64,000 nt of DNA from AC-32 sp963717725 (GTDB lineage Bacteria > Actinomycetota > Thermoleophilia > Gaiellales > Gaiellaceae), in the NCBI GenBank assembly GCA_963717725.1, contig CAVQWS010000003.1:372001-436000 (forward strand). Reading direction: 5' to 3'. The notes beneath the pieces are model-generated. The model ran no database searches. It saw nothing but the letters and a program-made list of their open reading frames with translations, and had not been told where the DNA came from. Below are positions 25,214-32,643 of the stretch, one piece after another; the stretch's first letter is position 1; each line of letters opens with the position of its first letter. Made by a program: the position numbers and the translations under genes.

Positions 25214-26848
25214 ATGGAGGCGGCGACGCCGAGTGAGCCACGGCTGCGCGCCCTCGTCGAGGCCGGGATAGCCCTGGCTTCCGAGCTCTCCCTCGACGGC
25301 CTGCTTCAGCGGCTGACCGAGCTGGCCGCCGAGCTGACCGGCGCGCGCTACGCGGCGCTGGGCGTGATCGACGGGTCGGGCTCTCGGCTCGAGCGCTTCG
25401 TCACCCACGGCGTCGACGACGCCACACGGGCGGCGATCGGCGACCTGCCCCAGGGCCGCGGAATCCTCGGCGCGCTCATCACCGACGCGCACCCGCTGCG
25501 CCTGCACGCGATCCGCGACGACCCGCGCTCGGTCGGCTTCCCGGCGAACCATCCGCCGATGACGACGTTCCTCGGCGTGCCGGTGCTGCTGCGCGGGATC
25601 GCCTACGGCAACCTCTATCTGACCGAGAAGGAGGGCGGAGGCGACTTCAGCCCGGAAGATCAGGAGCTGGTCGAGCTGCTGGCCTCGCAGGCGGCGGTCG
25701 CGATCGAGAACACGCGCCTGTACGAGTCGGCGACGCGCTGGTCGCGGCAGCTCGAGTCGCTGATCGAGGTGAGCGGTGCGCTCGCGAGGGAGACCGAGCT
25801 CGACCGCCTGCTCGAGCTCGTCGCGCAGCGGTTGCTGGAATTGCTCGACGCGCGCGTCGTCGTGATCGCGCTGCCGGCGGGTGCTGACGAGCTGCGAATC
25901 GTGACTGCGGCCGGCGAAGGCGCGGAAGAGCTGAGCGGGGCGACGGTCGCACGTGCCGAGTCGAAGGCTGGCCGCGTGCTCGAGCGCGGCCGCAGTGAGC
26001 GGATCGACTCGATCATCGACGACGCCGAGGTACACCGCGGCCTGACGCGGCAGATCAGCGCCCGCACGGGAATCTGGGTGCCGCTCGTCGTCAACGGCCG
26101 GCCGATCGGCGTGATCACTGCCTACGACAAGGCCGGCGCCGCAGATGCACGCTTCACCGACGACGACGTGCGGCTCGCGGAGACCTTCGCCACGCGGGCC
26201 GCGGTCGCGGTGGAGCTTTCTGAACGGGTCGAGCGCGACGCGCTGCGCCGGGTCGTCGCCGCCCAGGAGCTCGAGCGGCAGCGGCTGGCGCGCGAGCTGC
26301 ACGACGAGACGGGCCAGGCTTTGACCTCGATCCTGCTCGGCCTCAAGCGGCTCGACGGCGAGTCGCCCGAGGCGGTGGCCGAGCTACGCGAGCTGGTGGT
26401 CGCGACGCTGCAGGACGTGCGGCGGCTGGCCGTCGAGCTGCGGCCGAAGGTGCTGGACGACTTCGGCCTCGTCCCCGCGCTGGAGCGGCTGACCCAGGGC
26501 TTCGCCGAGCACACCGGAATCTCCGTCGACCTCGAGGCGAGCGCGCTCACCGAGCGTCCGCCCGTCGAGGTCGAGACGGCGATCTACCGGATCGTGCAGG
26601 AGTCGCTCACGAACGTCGTCAAGCACGCCCAGGCGCACAGCGTCAGCGTCGTCGTGACCCGCGGTGATGGCAGGATCAAGGCCGTGATCGAGGACGACGG
26701 CACGGGCTTCGAGCCCGAGACGATCGGCGAGAGCGGCATCGGCCTCGTCGGCATGCGCGAGCGGATCGAGCTGCTCGACGGCTCGCTGACCGTCGAGTCG
26801 AGCGAGCGCAGCGGCACGACCGTGGCGGTCGAGGTGCCGGTCCGTTGA
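25214..26848 (+). CDS. GAF-GAF sensor histidine kinase, DosS/DevS-like
   Basis: A 544-residue soluble kinase: GAF 1 (about 10-170), GAF 2 (about 185-335), HisKA_3 dimerisation helix with phospho-acceptor His363 in LARELHDETGQAL, and an HATPase with NVVKHAQA, DDGTGFEP and GIGLVGMRERI. GAF 1 contains GFPANHPPMTTFLGVPV and GNLYLTEK, the segment that carries the haem-ligating His in mycobacterial DosS and DosT; His113 is the candidate. This makes it a likely sensor of oxygen, NO or redox state. No membrane segments. It overlaps its response regulator by four bases (TTGA). Haem binding is inferred from motif similarity only. Confidence 0.93.
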   Translation: MEAATPSEPRLRALVEAGIALASELSLDGLLQRLTELAAELTGARYAALGVIDGSGSRLERFVTHGVDDATRAAIGDLPQGRGILGALITDAHPLRLHAIRDDPRSVGFPANHPPMTTFLGVPVLLRGIAYGNLYLTEKEGGGDFSPEDQELVELLASQAAVAIENTRLYESATRWSRQLESLIEVSGALARETELDRLLELVAQRLLELLDARVVVIALPAGADELRIVTAAGEGAEELSGATVARAESKAGRVLERGRSERIDSIIDDAEVHRGLTRQISARTGIWVPLVVNGRPIGVITAYDKAGAADARFTDDDVRLAETFATRAAVAVELSERVERDALRRVVAAQELERQRLARELHDETGQALTSILLGLKRLDGESPEAVAELRELVVATLQDVRRLAVELRPKVLDDFGLVPALERLTQGFAEHTGISVDLEASALTERPPVEVETAIYRIVQESLTNVVKHAQAHSVSVVVTRGDGRIKAVIEDDGTGFEPETIGESGIGLVGMRERIELLDGSLTVESSERSGTTVAVEVPVR

Positions 26849-27486
26849 GCACACGCGTCCTGATCGTCGACGACCACGCCGTCGTCCGCTCGGGCCTGAA
26901 GCTGGTGCTCGAGGCCGAAGACGGGATCGAGCCCGTCGGCGAGGCCGGCACGGCCCGCGACGCCATCTTCGAGGCGCGCTCGACCAAGCCGGACGTGATC
27001 CTGCTCGATGTCGTGATGCCCGACCAGAGCGGCCTCGAGATCATCCCCACGCTGCTGAAGGAGCACCCCGACGTCGGAATCCTCGTGCTCTCGATGCAGG
27101 ACGACCCGCAGTACGTGCGCGAGGCCTTCGCCGCCGGTGCGCGTGGCTACGTGCTCAAGGAGGCCGCCGACAGCGAGGTCGTCGCCGCGGTGCGCGAGGT
27201 CGCTGACGGCGGGCGCTACGTCCATCCCGAGCTCGGCGCGCGTCTCGTAGCGGCCGAGTCGGAGGAGCGCCGCCGCGCGGAAGAAGACCCGCTCTCGGAG
27301 CGCGAGAGCGAGGTGCTGCGCCTGCTCGCGCTCGGCCACACCAACCAGGAGATCGCCAAGCAGCTCTTCATCTCGGTGCGCACGGCCGAGACGCACCGGG
27401 CGCACATCATGCAGAAGCTCCGGCTCGCGAGCCGCGCGGAGCTCGTCCGCTACGCGCTCGAGCGCGGGCTGATGGAGAACCCCTAG
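26845..27486 (+). CDS. LuxR/NarL-type response regulator, DosR/DevR-like
   Basis: A 213-residue two-domain regulator. Receiver: DD pair at 9-10, phospho-acceptor Asp55 in VILLDVVMPD, Lys in YVLKEAAD. The C-terminal GerE/LuxR helix-turn-helix has LSERESEVLRLLALGHTNQEIAKQ and RTAETHRAHIMQKL. The TTG start lies in the kinase stop (TTGA), so the pair is co-translated. The likely targets are the neighbouring stress and anaerobic genes, by analogy with the DosR regulon; direct evidence is limited to the shared motifs listed separately. Confidence 0.94.
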   Translation: MSTRVLIVDDHAVVRSGLKLVLEAEDGIEPVGEAGTARDAIFEARSTKPDVILLDVVMPDQSGLEIIPTLLKEHPDVGILVLSMQDDPQYVREAFAAGARGYVLKEAADSEVVAAVREVADGGRYVHPELGARLVAAESEERRRAEEDPLSERESEVLRLLALGHTNQEIAKQLFISVRTAETHRAHIMQKLRLASRAELVRYALERGLMENP

Positions 27487-27809
27487 GGCTTCTGGAAGAT
27501 CACGAGCACGCTGAGCTGCTCGTACCCGGTGAAGCTGTGCTCGGCGTGGGCGGGGACGAAGGCGGCGTGCCCTTCGCGCAGCTCAACGGTCTCGCCCTCG
27601 ACCGCGAGCGTGCCGGTGCCCTCGAGCACGACGTAGACCTCGTCGTCCTCGTGCGGCTGCTGGCGGTCGGGCTCCGGTGCGACGAGCACGTAGACGCCCA
27701 GCTCAAGGCCGGCCGAGCGGTGGACGACCTCGTACCCGCCGCCGTCCGCGACGAGTCGGGCACGAACGCCTTCGATGTCGAACGGGTGGCTCACTGCTGT
27801 CGTGAACAT
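27483..27809 (-). CDS. Small cupin-domain protein
   Basis: A 108-residue single-domain cupin. Metal motif 1 is visible as QPHEDDEVYVVLEGTGTLAVEG (one His, Glu), motif 2 as HAAFVPAHAEHSF. Fold and length suit a small metal-binding isomerase, dioxygenase or sensor; substrate unknown. Its stop overlaps that of the response regulator. It is separated from the next minus-strand gene by a strong hairpin. Confidence 0.85.
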   Translation of the reverse strand: MFTTAVSHPFDIEGVRARLVADGGGYEVVHRSAGLELGVYVLVAPEPDRQQPHEDDEVYVVLEGTGTLAVEGETVELREGHAAFVPAHAEHSFTGYEQLSVLVIFQKP

Positions 27810-27811
27810 AT

Positions 27812-27839
27812 GCGAAGGCCGCCCGGAGGCGGCCTTCGC
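27812..27839 (-). terminator. Hairpin between membrane protein and cupin genes
   Basis: A perfect 12-bp stem, GCGAAGGCCGCC (27812-27823) with GGCGGCCTTCGC (27828-27839), four-base loop. No U-run follows on either strand. It is placed right after the membrane protein gene and three bases before the cupin ATG, so it could end the upstream message or hide the cupin start. Confidence 0.6.
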
Positions 27840-27859
27840 TCTGTGCGACGGAGGAGGCT

Positions 27860-28573
27860 CTAAGCCTTGGCTGCGACTCCGCCGCCCGCGTGGCTCTTGA
27901 AGAGACCGAACGCGGCCTTGGGGCTCTCCAGCGCGCCGCCGAGCGCGAGGATCCCGAAGCCGATCCCGGCGAGCAGTAGCGCGATCCCGACCACGAGGCC
28001 GAACATTGCGAGCTTTGATGCCATGTAGCTCGTGTTCAGCGCCGTCGTCAGCGCCGTGTAGGTGACCCAGATGTCGCGGCGGCCGTTGCTGACCGGCTGC
28101 TGCGTTTTCGGGTCCGTCAGCGCGTACTTCGGATCACTCGTCGCGCCCAGGCCGTCCGTGTACTGGATCGGCGTGTTGGGCTTGGCGATGTAGCGGCCCA
28201 TCTGCGAGTACGTCAGGCCCGAGGTGGCGCCGAACGTGTGGATCCGCATGTACCGCGCGAAGCAGCGTGCCTCGCTGCCGTTGCTCACGGTCACGCCGGC
28301 GACCGAGCACGTTGGCGCCTCGATCGGCGAGGGCGTGATCTTCGCGCCTGCCGACTGCAGGTCCGAGACGAGCTTGGTCTGGGCCGTCTTCGCGGCTGCA
28401 ACCTCGCCCTTGATCGCCGTCGGCGTCATGTCCGGCGAGCCGACGATCTGCTCCTGCTTGAGGCTGTCGTTCACGGTTGACTGGCCGTTGACGCTCAGCA
28501 CGATCGCCCCGATGCCGAATGCGATCAGGACGACAGCTGCAACCAGTCCGCCGATCTCGAAGAACTTCCTCAT
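27860..28573 (-). CDS. Two-pass membrane protein with extracytoplasmic domain
   Basis: A 237-residue protein. The first membrane helix is GLVAAVVLIAFGIGAIVLSV and the second is MFGLVVGIALLLAGIGFGILAL. Between them is an exported domain of about 150 residues with two Cys (APTCSVAG, EARCFARY). I do not recognise the family by name. It sits between the cupin and a universal stress protein on the same strand, and a motif copy lies upstream at 28706-28716, so it may belong to the same regulon. Confidence 0.75.
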   Translation of the reverse strand: MRKFFEIGGLVAAVVLIAFGIGAIVLSVNGQSTVNDSLKQEQIVGSPDMTPTAIKGEVAAAKTAQTKLVSDLQSAGAKITPSPIEAPTCSVAGVTVSNGSEARCFARYMRIHTFGATSGLTYSQMGRYIAKPNTPIQYTDGLGATSDPKYALTDPKTQQPVSNGRRDIWVTYTALTTALNTSYMASKLAMFGLVVGIALLLAGIGFGILALGGALESPKAAFGLFKSHAGGGVAAKA

Positions 28574-28665
28574 CGTTCTCTCCTTCCGTCGCGGCCGAGG
28601 CTGCCTGCCTCTGACCTTCCTTCTTGGCGCAGTCTCGGCCGGAAGGCGCGGCTCGCCATCGGTAG

Positions 28666-28700
28666 CGAGCCGGGAACCTGCTGCGGGAGTTCCCGGCTCG
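28666..28700. repeat. 12-bp perfect inverted repeat
   Basis: CGAGCCGGGAAC (28666-28677) and GTTCCCGGCTCG (28689-28700) with an 11-base spacer, between the usp stop and the membrane protein start. It could be the usp terminator (no U-run) or an operator. The size and perfection are notable. Confidence 0.6.
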
Positions 28701-28705
28701 CGTTG

Positions 28706-28716
28706 CGGCTTTCCCG
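28706..28716. promoter_or_regulatory. Copy 4 of shared motif
   Basis: GCGGCTTTCCC/G (minus: CGGGAAAGCCGC), intergenic, upstream of the two-pass membrane protein and just after the usp gene. Confidence 0.3.
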
Positions 28717-28720
28717 AACC

Positions 28721-29176
28721 TCAGGCAAGCGCCGCTTCCTGCCGGACCGCCGCGGCGCGCACCACGAGCACGGGCCGGCGGGCCTCTCGCAGGATTCCGC
28801 GCGAGACGCTGCCGAGCAGCGCGCTCGCGATGGTGCCGTGGCCGCGGGAGCCTACGACGATCAGGTCGGCGTCGACGGTGTCCGCGTAGGCCACGATCTC
28901 GTCGGTCGGGTCGCCGCGCAGCAGCCTCGTGTACGAGGTCACTCCGGCCGCTTCGGCGCGGGCCTGCGCCTCGTCCAGCGAACTGCTGTCGCCCTCGGTC
29001 AGCTCGTGTGGAACGGCGCCGGTGAGGCCAAAGCCGCCCGCGGGGACGACGTCGACCGCCGGGACGACGTGCACGAACGTAACGGCCGCAGCCTGGTCTG
29101 CCGCGAGCTCGAGGCCGAAGTCAACGGCCTCATCGCCAGCCGGCGAGCCGTCGGTCGCGATCAGGATCCTGTCCAT
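28721..29176 (-). CDS. Universal stress protein (UspA family), second copy
   Basis: A 151-residue Usp domain beginning MDRILIATDGSPAGDEAVDFG. The ATP motif is LIVVGSRGHGTIASALLGSVS. GGAAGGAGG precedes ATG 29176; longer upstream reading lacks family similarity. It differs enough from the copy at 24.7 kb to be an old paralogue. Divergent from the 29352 small gene, with a GGGCC-N6-GGCCC dyad in between. Confidence 0.94.
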   Translation of the reverse strand: MDRILIATDGSPAGDEAVDFGLELAADQAAAVTFVHVVPAVDVVPAGGFGLTGAVPHELTEGDSSSLDEAQARAEAAGVTSYTRLLRGDPTDEIVAYADTVDADLIVVGSRGHGTIASALLGSVSRGILREARRPVLVVRAAAVRQEAALA

Positions 29177-29235
29177 GGTTCCTCCTTCCGCGTGATGACG
29201 ACTCAAGCGTCCGCGCGCCGTGAGGCCGCCGCATC

Positions 29236-29251
29236 GGGCCTGACGCGGCCC
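29236..29251. promoter_or_regulatory. Candidate operator GGGCC-N6-GGCCC
   Basis: A perfect 5+5 dyad with a six-base spacer in the 175-base divergent region between the second usp and the small gene before gap. The form (GGG..C / G..CCC) recalls DevR/NarL-family half-sites. Assignment is inference. Confidence 0.35.
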
Positions 29252-29351
29252 TCGCTTCGGTAGTTGGCCGCAGCTGGGATCGGGCGCACTCCCGATGCCG
29301 TCACATAGGCAACCGGCGACGCTGGGTGGAGACTCGTTGAAAGGAGGAGCC

Positions 29352-29564
29352 ATGGCCACTGAGCTATGGGCCGAGAGCGACACTTCGCCGGCGTCCGGGA
29401 CCGAGTCGGTTACCCAGGTCTACGAGCTCGATGAGGAACTCGTCGTGCTCGTGCGCTTGCAGGAGGGCTTGCTGGAGCTTCGTGTCCCGCGCCAAGCGGT
29501 GTCCAAGCCGCATCCCTGCCAATGCCACATCCCCGGATTCAACCCCGAGGCGACGCCCTGCTGA
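29352..29564 (+). CDS. Small Cys/His-containing protein
   Basis: A 70-residue protein starting MATELWAESDTSP after a strong AAAGGAGGAG. The middle (VYELDEELVVLVRLQEGLLE) is acidic; the tail KPHPCQCHIPGFNPEATPC has three Cys and two His in 16 residues, which could bind a metal. I do not recognise it. It lies 26 bases before gap and is probably co-transcribed with it, so a redox or metal-linked role in the same response is plausible. Confidence 0.7.
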   Translation: MATELWAESDTSPASGTESVTQVYELDEELVVLVRLQEGLLELRVPRQAVSKPHPCQCHIPGFNPEATPC

Positions 29565-29590
29565 GAGACGAGCAGAGAAAGGAGACGACC

Positions 29591-30652
29591 ATGGCGACCC
29601 GAGTTGCAATCAACGGTTTCGGCCGGGTGGGGCGAGCAGCGTTCCGCGCTGCACATCAGTCCGGACTCGACCTGGAGTTCGTCGCGATCAACGATTTCGC
29701 TCCGAGCGACCAGCTCGAGTACCTGCTGAGGCACGACTCGGTGTACGGGCGCTTCGGCGCCGAGGTTGAGCGCGACGCCGATGTTCTCGCCGTCGACGGA
29801 CACGAGCTGGCGATCCTCCACGAGCCCGACCCGATTCGACTTCCGTGGTCCGAGCTCGACGTCGATGTCGTGCTCGAGTGCACCGGACGGTTTCGGACCA
29901 GAGAGGATGCGGCGAAGCACCTCCTCGCGGGCGCCGGCAAGGTCGTCGTGTCTGCGCCGATGAAGGATCCCGACGTGACCGTCGTGCTCGGCGTCAACTT
30001 CGACGAGACGTACGAGCCCGACCGGCACGATGTGATTTCGAATGCTTCGTGCACGACCAACTGCCTCGCGCCGGTGGCGAAGGTGCTGCACGAGAACGTC
30101 GGCATCCGACACGGGCTGATGACGACGATTCACGCGTACACCGGGGATCAGCGGCTCGTTGACCTGCCCCACAAAGACCTCCGCCGGGCGCGCGCCGCGG
30201 CCGTCAACCTGATCCCGACCACGACAGGCGCCGCAAAGGCGATCGGCCTGGTGATTCCGGAGCTCGCCGGCAAGCTGCACGGGTTCGCGGTGCGCGCCCC
30301 GGTCCCGACTGGCTCGCTCGTCGACCTGACGATCGAGGCAAGCCGGGAGACCTCAGCGGACGAGCTCAACGCGCTCTTCCAGTGGCACTCGGAGGTCGGC
30401 CCGCTCCAGGGCATTCTCGACTACAGCGACGAGGCTCTCGTCTCGTCGGACATCGTCGGCTCTCCGTACTCGGCGGTGTTCGACGCGCCGTTGACCACCG
30501 TGGTGGACCGCACGCAGGTGAAGGTCGTCGCGTGGTACGACAACGAATGGGGCTATTCGAACCGGCTCGTCGAGCTGGCCGCGAAGGTCGCGGCCGGGCC
30601 TAACGGGCTGGCGGGAATGACGGTAAGCACCGGCGAGTTGGTGCCGGCATGA
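29591..30652 (+). CDS. gap: Glyceraldehyde-3-phosphate dehydrogenase, type I
   Basis: A 353-residue enzyme. NAD motif INGFGRVGRAAFRA, catalytic Cys in SNASCTTNCLAP, and late WYDNEWGYSNR. A short C-terminal extension (NGLAGMTVSTGELVPA) goes beyond most family members. Converts G3P to 1,3-bisphosphoglycerate, or the reverse. AAAGGAGACGACC precedes ATG 29591. Usually gap sits with pgk and tpi; here it stands with stress genes, which suggests a second, condition-specific copy. The next gene overlaps by ATGA. Confidence 0.95.
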   Translation: MATRVAINGFGRVGRAAFRAAHQSGLDLEFVAINDFAPSDQLEYLLRHDSVYGRFGAEVERDADVLAVDGHELAILHEPDPIRLPWSELDVDVVLECTGRFRTREDAAKHLLAGAGKVVVSAPMKDPDVTVVLGVNFDETYEPDRHDVISNASCTTNCLAPVAKVLHENVGIRHGLMTTIHAYTGDQRLVDLPHKDLRRARAAAVNLIPTTTGAAKAIGLVIPELAGKLHGFAVRAPVPTGSLVDLTIEASRETSADELNALFQWHSEVGPLQGILDYSDEALVSSDIVGSPYSAVFDAPLTTVVDRTQVKVVAWYDNEWGYSNRLVELAAKVAAGPNGLAGMTVSTGELVPA

Positions 30653-30921
30653 GTGCCCAGCTGGAAACCAGAGACATGCTCGTGGTCACCGTGTCGGTGC
30701 CGACTACGGAGGCGGAGGAGTTGAAGGTGCGGATCGTCGGAAACATCGCTCACGTTTACGGTCCGGGCGGCTTCCGCCGAACGGTGCACCTACCGAAGGG
30801 CGCGGACACCGGCAGGCTCCAGGCAGGGCTCTTTGCCGACTTCCTCGAGCTGCGGGCACCGCGCGCTACCCGGTCCAGCTCGCTTCGACGTCGCGACGTC
30901 GAAGTGCGCCCCCTCGGCTGA
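30649..30921 (+). CDS. Small Hsp20/alpha-crystallin-like protein
   Basis: A 90-residue protein with the beta pattern of an Hsp20 core (LVVTVSVPTTEAEELKVRIVGNIAHVYG, then FRRTVHLPKGADTGRLQAGLFADFLELRAPR) and a basic tail. The core lacks a clear I-x-I tail, so it is a reduced or divergent member. ATG overlaps the gap stop. Hsp20 proteins are frequent DosR-type regulon members; this supports the context but not a precise function. Confidence 0.62.
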   Translation: MSAQLETRDMLVVTVSVPTTEAEELKVRIVGNIAHVYGPGGFRRTVHLPKGADTGRLQAGLFADFLELRAPRATRSSSLRRRDVEVRPLG

Positions 30922-30953
30922 GTGCCGGGGCGTCCGGCCGGCTTCGCTCGCGG

Positions 30954-32243
30954 CTAGCGGGCGAAGCCGGCCGCGGCGAGACCGGCGATCGAGAGGGCAA
31001 CCAAGGCGAGCGCGAAGAGGGCGAGGATGTCGCCGCCCCGTCCGTTCGCGTAGGCGCCCAGCAAGCGCTTGTCCCGCCCCAGCGCGCGCAACGCGACGAG
31101 CAGCGGCAACAGGAGGACCGCGTTTAGCACCTGGGTCAGGAAGAGAACCGGGACCAGCGGCAGGCCGGGGATGAGGATGAACGCGGCACCCAGGCCGAGA
31201 ACGCCGAGATAGGTGAGATAGAAGAACGGCGCCTCGGCGAAGGAGTCGTCGAGCCGGCACTCGCGGCCGAACCACTCCGAGACCGAGTAGGCGGTCGAGA
31301 GCGGGACGACGGCGGCCGCGAGCAGCGCAGCGCCCACGAGACCTGCCGCGAACAAGGTCGACGCCAGATGGCCCGCGAGCGGCTCGAGGGCGACTGCGGC
31401 ATCTCGTGCGTCGGTGATATTGCGGTGCCCCGTTTCGTGCAGCGTCGCCGCGCAGGCAATCAACACGAAGGCGCCGATGATGCCGGTCAGCGCTGCGCCC
31501 GAGATGACGTCGATCCGCTCGAAGCGGAGGTCGGTCCGCTTCAGGCGCTTGTCCGCTGCGTACGACTGGATGAAGGCAAGCCCCCAGGGCGCCAGCGTTG
31601 TTCCGACGATGCCGGTGATGACGATCAGCGCTCCGCGGGTGTGCGGGATCTGCGGGGTGACCAGCCCGCGGCCGGCCTCGGCCCAGTCCGGATGCGCCAG
31701 GAAGGCCGCGCCGACGTACGTGATGAACACCGCCGAGAGCAGCAGCAGCACATGCTCGATGCGGTGGAAACTGCCACGCAGGACGACGAATCCGACCAGC
31801 ACCGCGGCCGCCGGGACGGAGAGATACCGGCTGATCCCCGCGAGCTCGAGGCCCGCCGCGACGCCCGCAAACTCGGCGCAGGTCGTGCCCAGGTTCGCGA
31901 CCACGAGCGTCGCGACTGCCGCTGCCGCCGCGCGCGTGCCGTACGAGGAGCGAATGAGCGAGACCAGCCCCTTTCCGGTGACGAGCCCGAGTCGCGCGCC
32001 GAGCTCGTGGTAGACGACCAGCGCCGCGACCGAGAGCAACAGGACCCAGAGCAACGTGTAGCCGTAGCGGGCGCCGGCGATCGAGTACGTCGTGATTCCG
32101 GCCGGGTCGTCATCCGAGAGCCCGGCGAGCAGGCCGGGGCCGAGCACCGCGAGCAGTGCCGGCAGTCCCAGCCGTCGAAGCCCCGCGCCGAGCGGCGGGC
32201 GGCCGTGCCGCCTCCTGAGCTGCCTGACGACCGAGTAGAGCAT
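30954..32243 (-). CDS. NRAMP-family divalent metal transporter, atypical motif
   Basis: A 429-residue protein with about 11 membrane helices. Helix 1 carries GLSDDDPAGITTYS where canonical NRAMPs have DPGN, and helix 6 has TTLAPWGLAFIQS in place of the MPH motif. The overall pattern (LVTGKGLVSLIR, NLGTTCAEFAGVAAGLEL) is NRAMP-like. Canonical members import Mn or Fe with protons; changes at both metal-binding motifs suggest other ion selectivity. Convergent with the Hsp20-like gene. Confidence 0.85.
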   Translation of the reverse strand: MLYSVVRQLRRRHGRPPLGAGLRRLGLPALLAVLGPGLLAGLSDDDPAGITTYSIAGARYGYTLLWVLLLSVAALVVYHELGARLGLVTGKGLVSLIRSSYGTRAAAAAVATLVVANLGTTCAEFAGVAAGLELAGISRYLSVPAAAVLVGFVVLRGSFHRIEHVLLLLSAVFITYVGAAFLAHPDWAEAGRGLVTPQIPHTRGALIVITGIVGTTLAPWGLAFIQSYAADKRLKRTDLRFERIDVISGAALTGIIGAFVLIACAATLHETGHRNITDARDAAVALEPLAGHLASTLFAAGLVGAALLAAAVVPLSTAYSVSEWFGRECRLDDSFAEAPFFYLTYLGVLGLGAAFILIPGLPLVPVLFLTQVLNAVLLLPLLVALRALGRDKRLLGAYANGRGGDILALFALALVALSIAGLAAAGFAR

Positions 32244-32412
32244 TGCCGCTCGAGCCTACGACTCGGGGCCGCCGGCAGTGCACGCGCTGCTGGCGGGAAG
32301 GCGTTTTTCGCCCGTCGCCAAGTGCTGAGCGTTTCCTCAGTAGTTGGCCACGCGCGCGATCAGTGGCCGGCCCGATGTGCCGATTTCGGTCAACGCCGAG
32401 AATCGAGCTGAA

Positions 32413-32643
32413 ATGCGGACCTACGCGAGAACCCGAAGCGAAGAGGTCGTCGCGCGCTACGTACTCCGCGAGCACGCTTGTGGAAGGCAACTGCAAACGA
32501 TCCTCGCCGACCCGTATGTCCGCAACCGCTGTTCTCCGGAGCAGGTCGACCGCCTACTCGACGATCCCGCGGTCGTGCACGCGGTCGGGGCGGATGACAT
32601 CGCCGCCGTGCGTCTGCAGCTTCGCAACGCCACGCGACGATGA
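32413..32643 (+). CDS. Hypothetical protein, 76 residues
   Basis: Begins MRTYARTRSEEVVARY and is helical and charged, with two Cys (EHACGR, NRCSPEQ). A TTG at 32344 would give a longer form, but ATG 32413 is preferred. It overlaps the HAD gene by ATGA. The region upstream (32244-32412) has two small inverted repeats (CTGAG/CTCAG and GGCCAC/GTGGCC) but no gene. Confidence 0.55.
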   Translation: MRTYARTRSEEVVARYVLREHACGRQLQTILADPYVRNRCSPEQVDRLLDDPAVVHAVGADDIAAVRLQLRNATRR

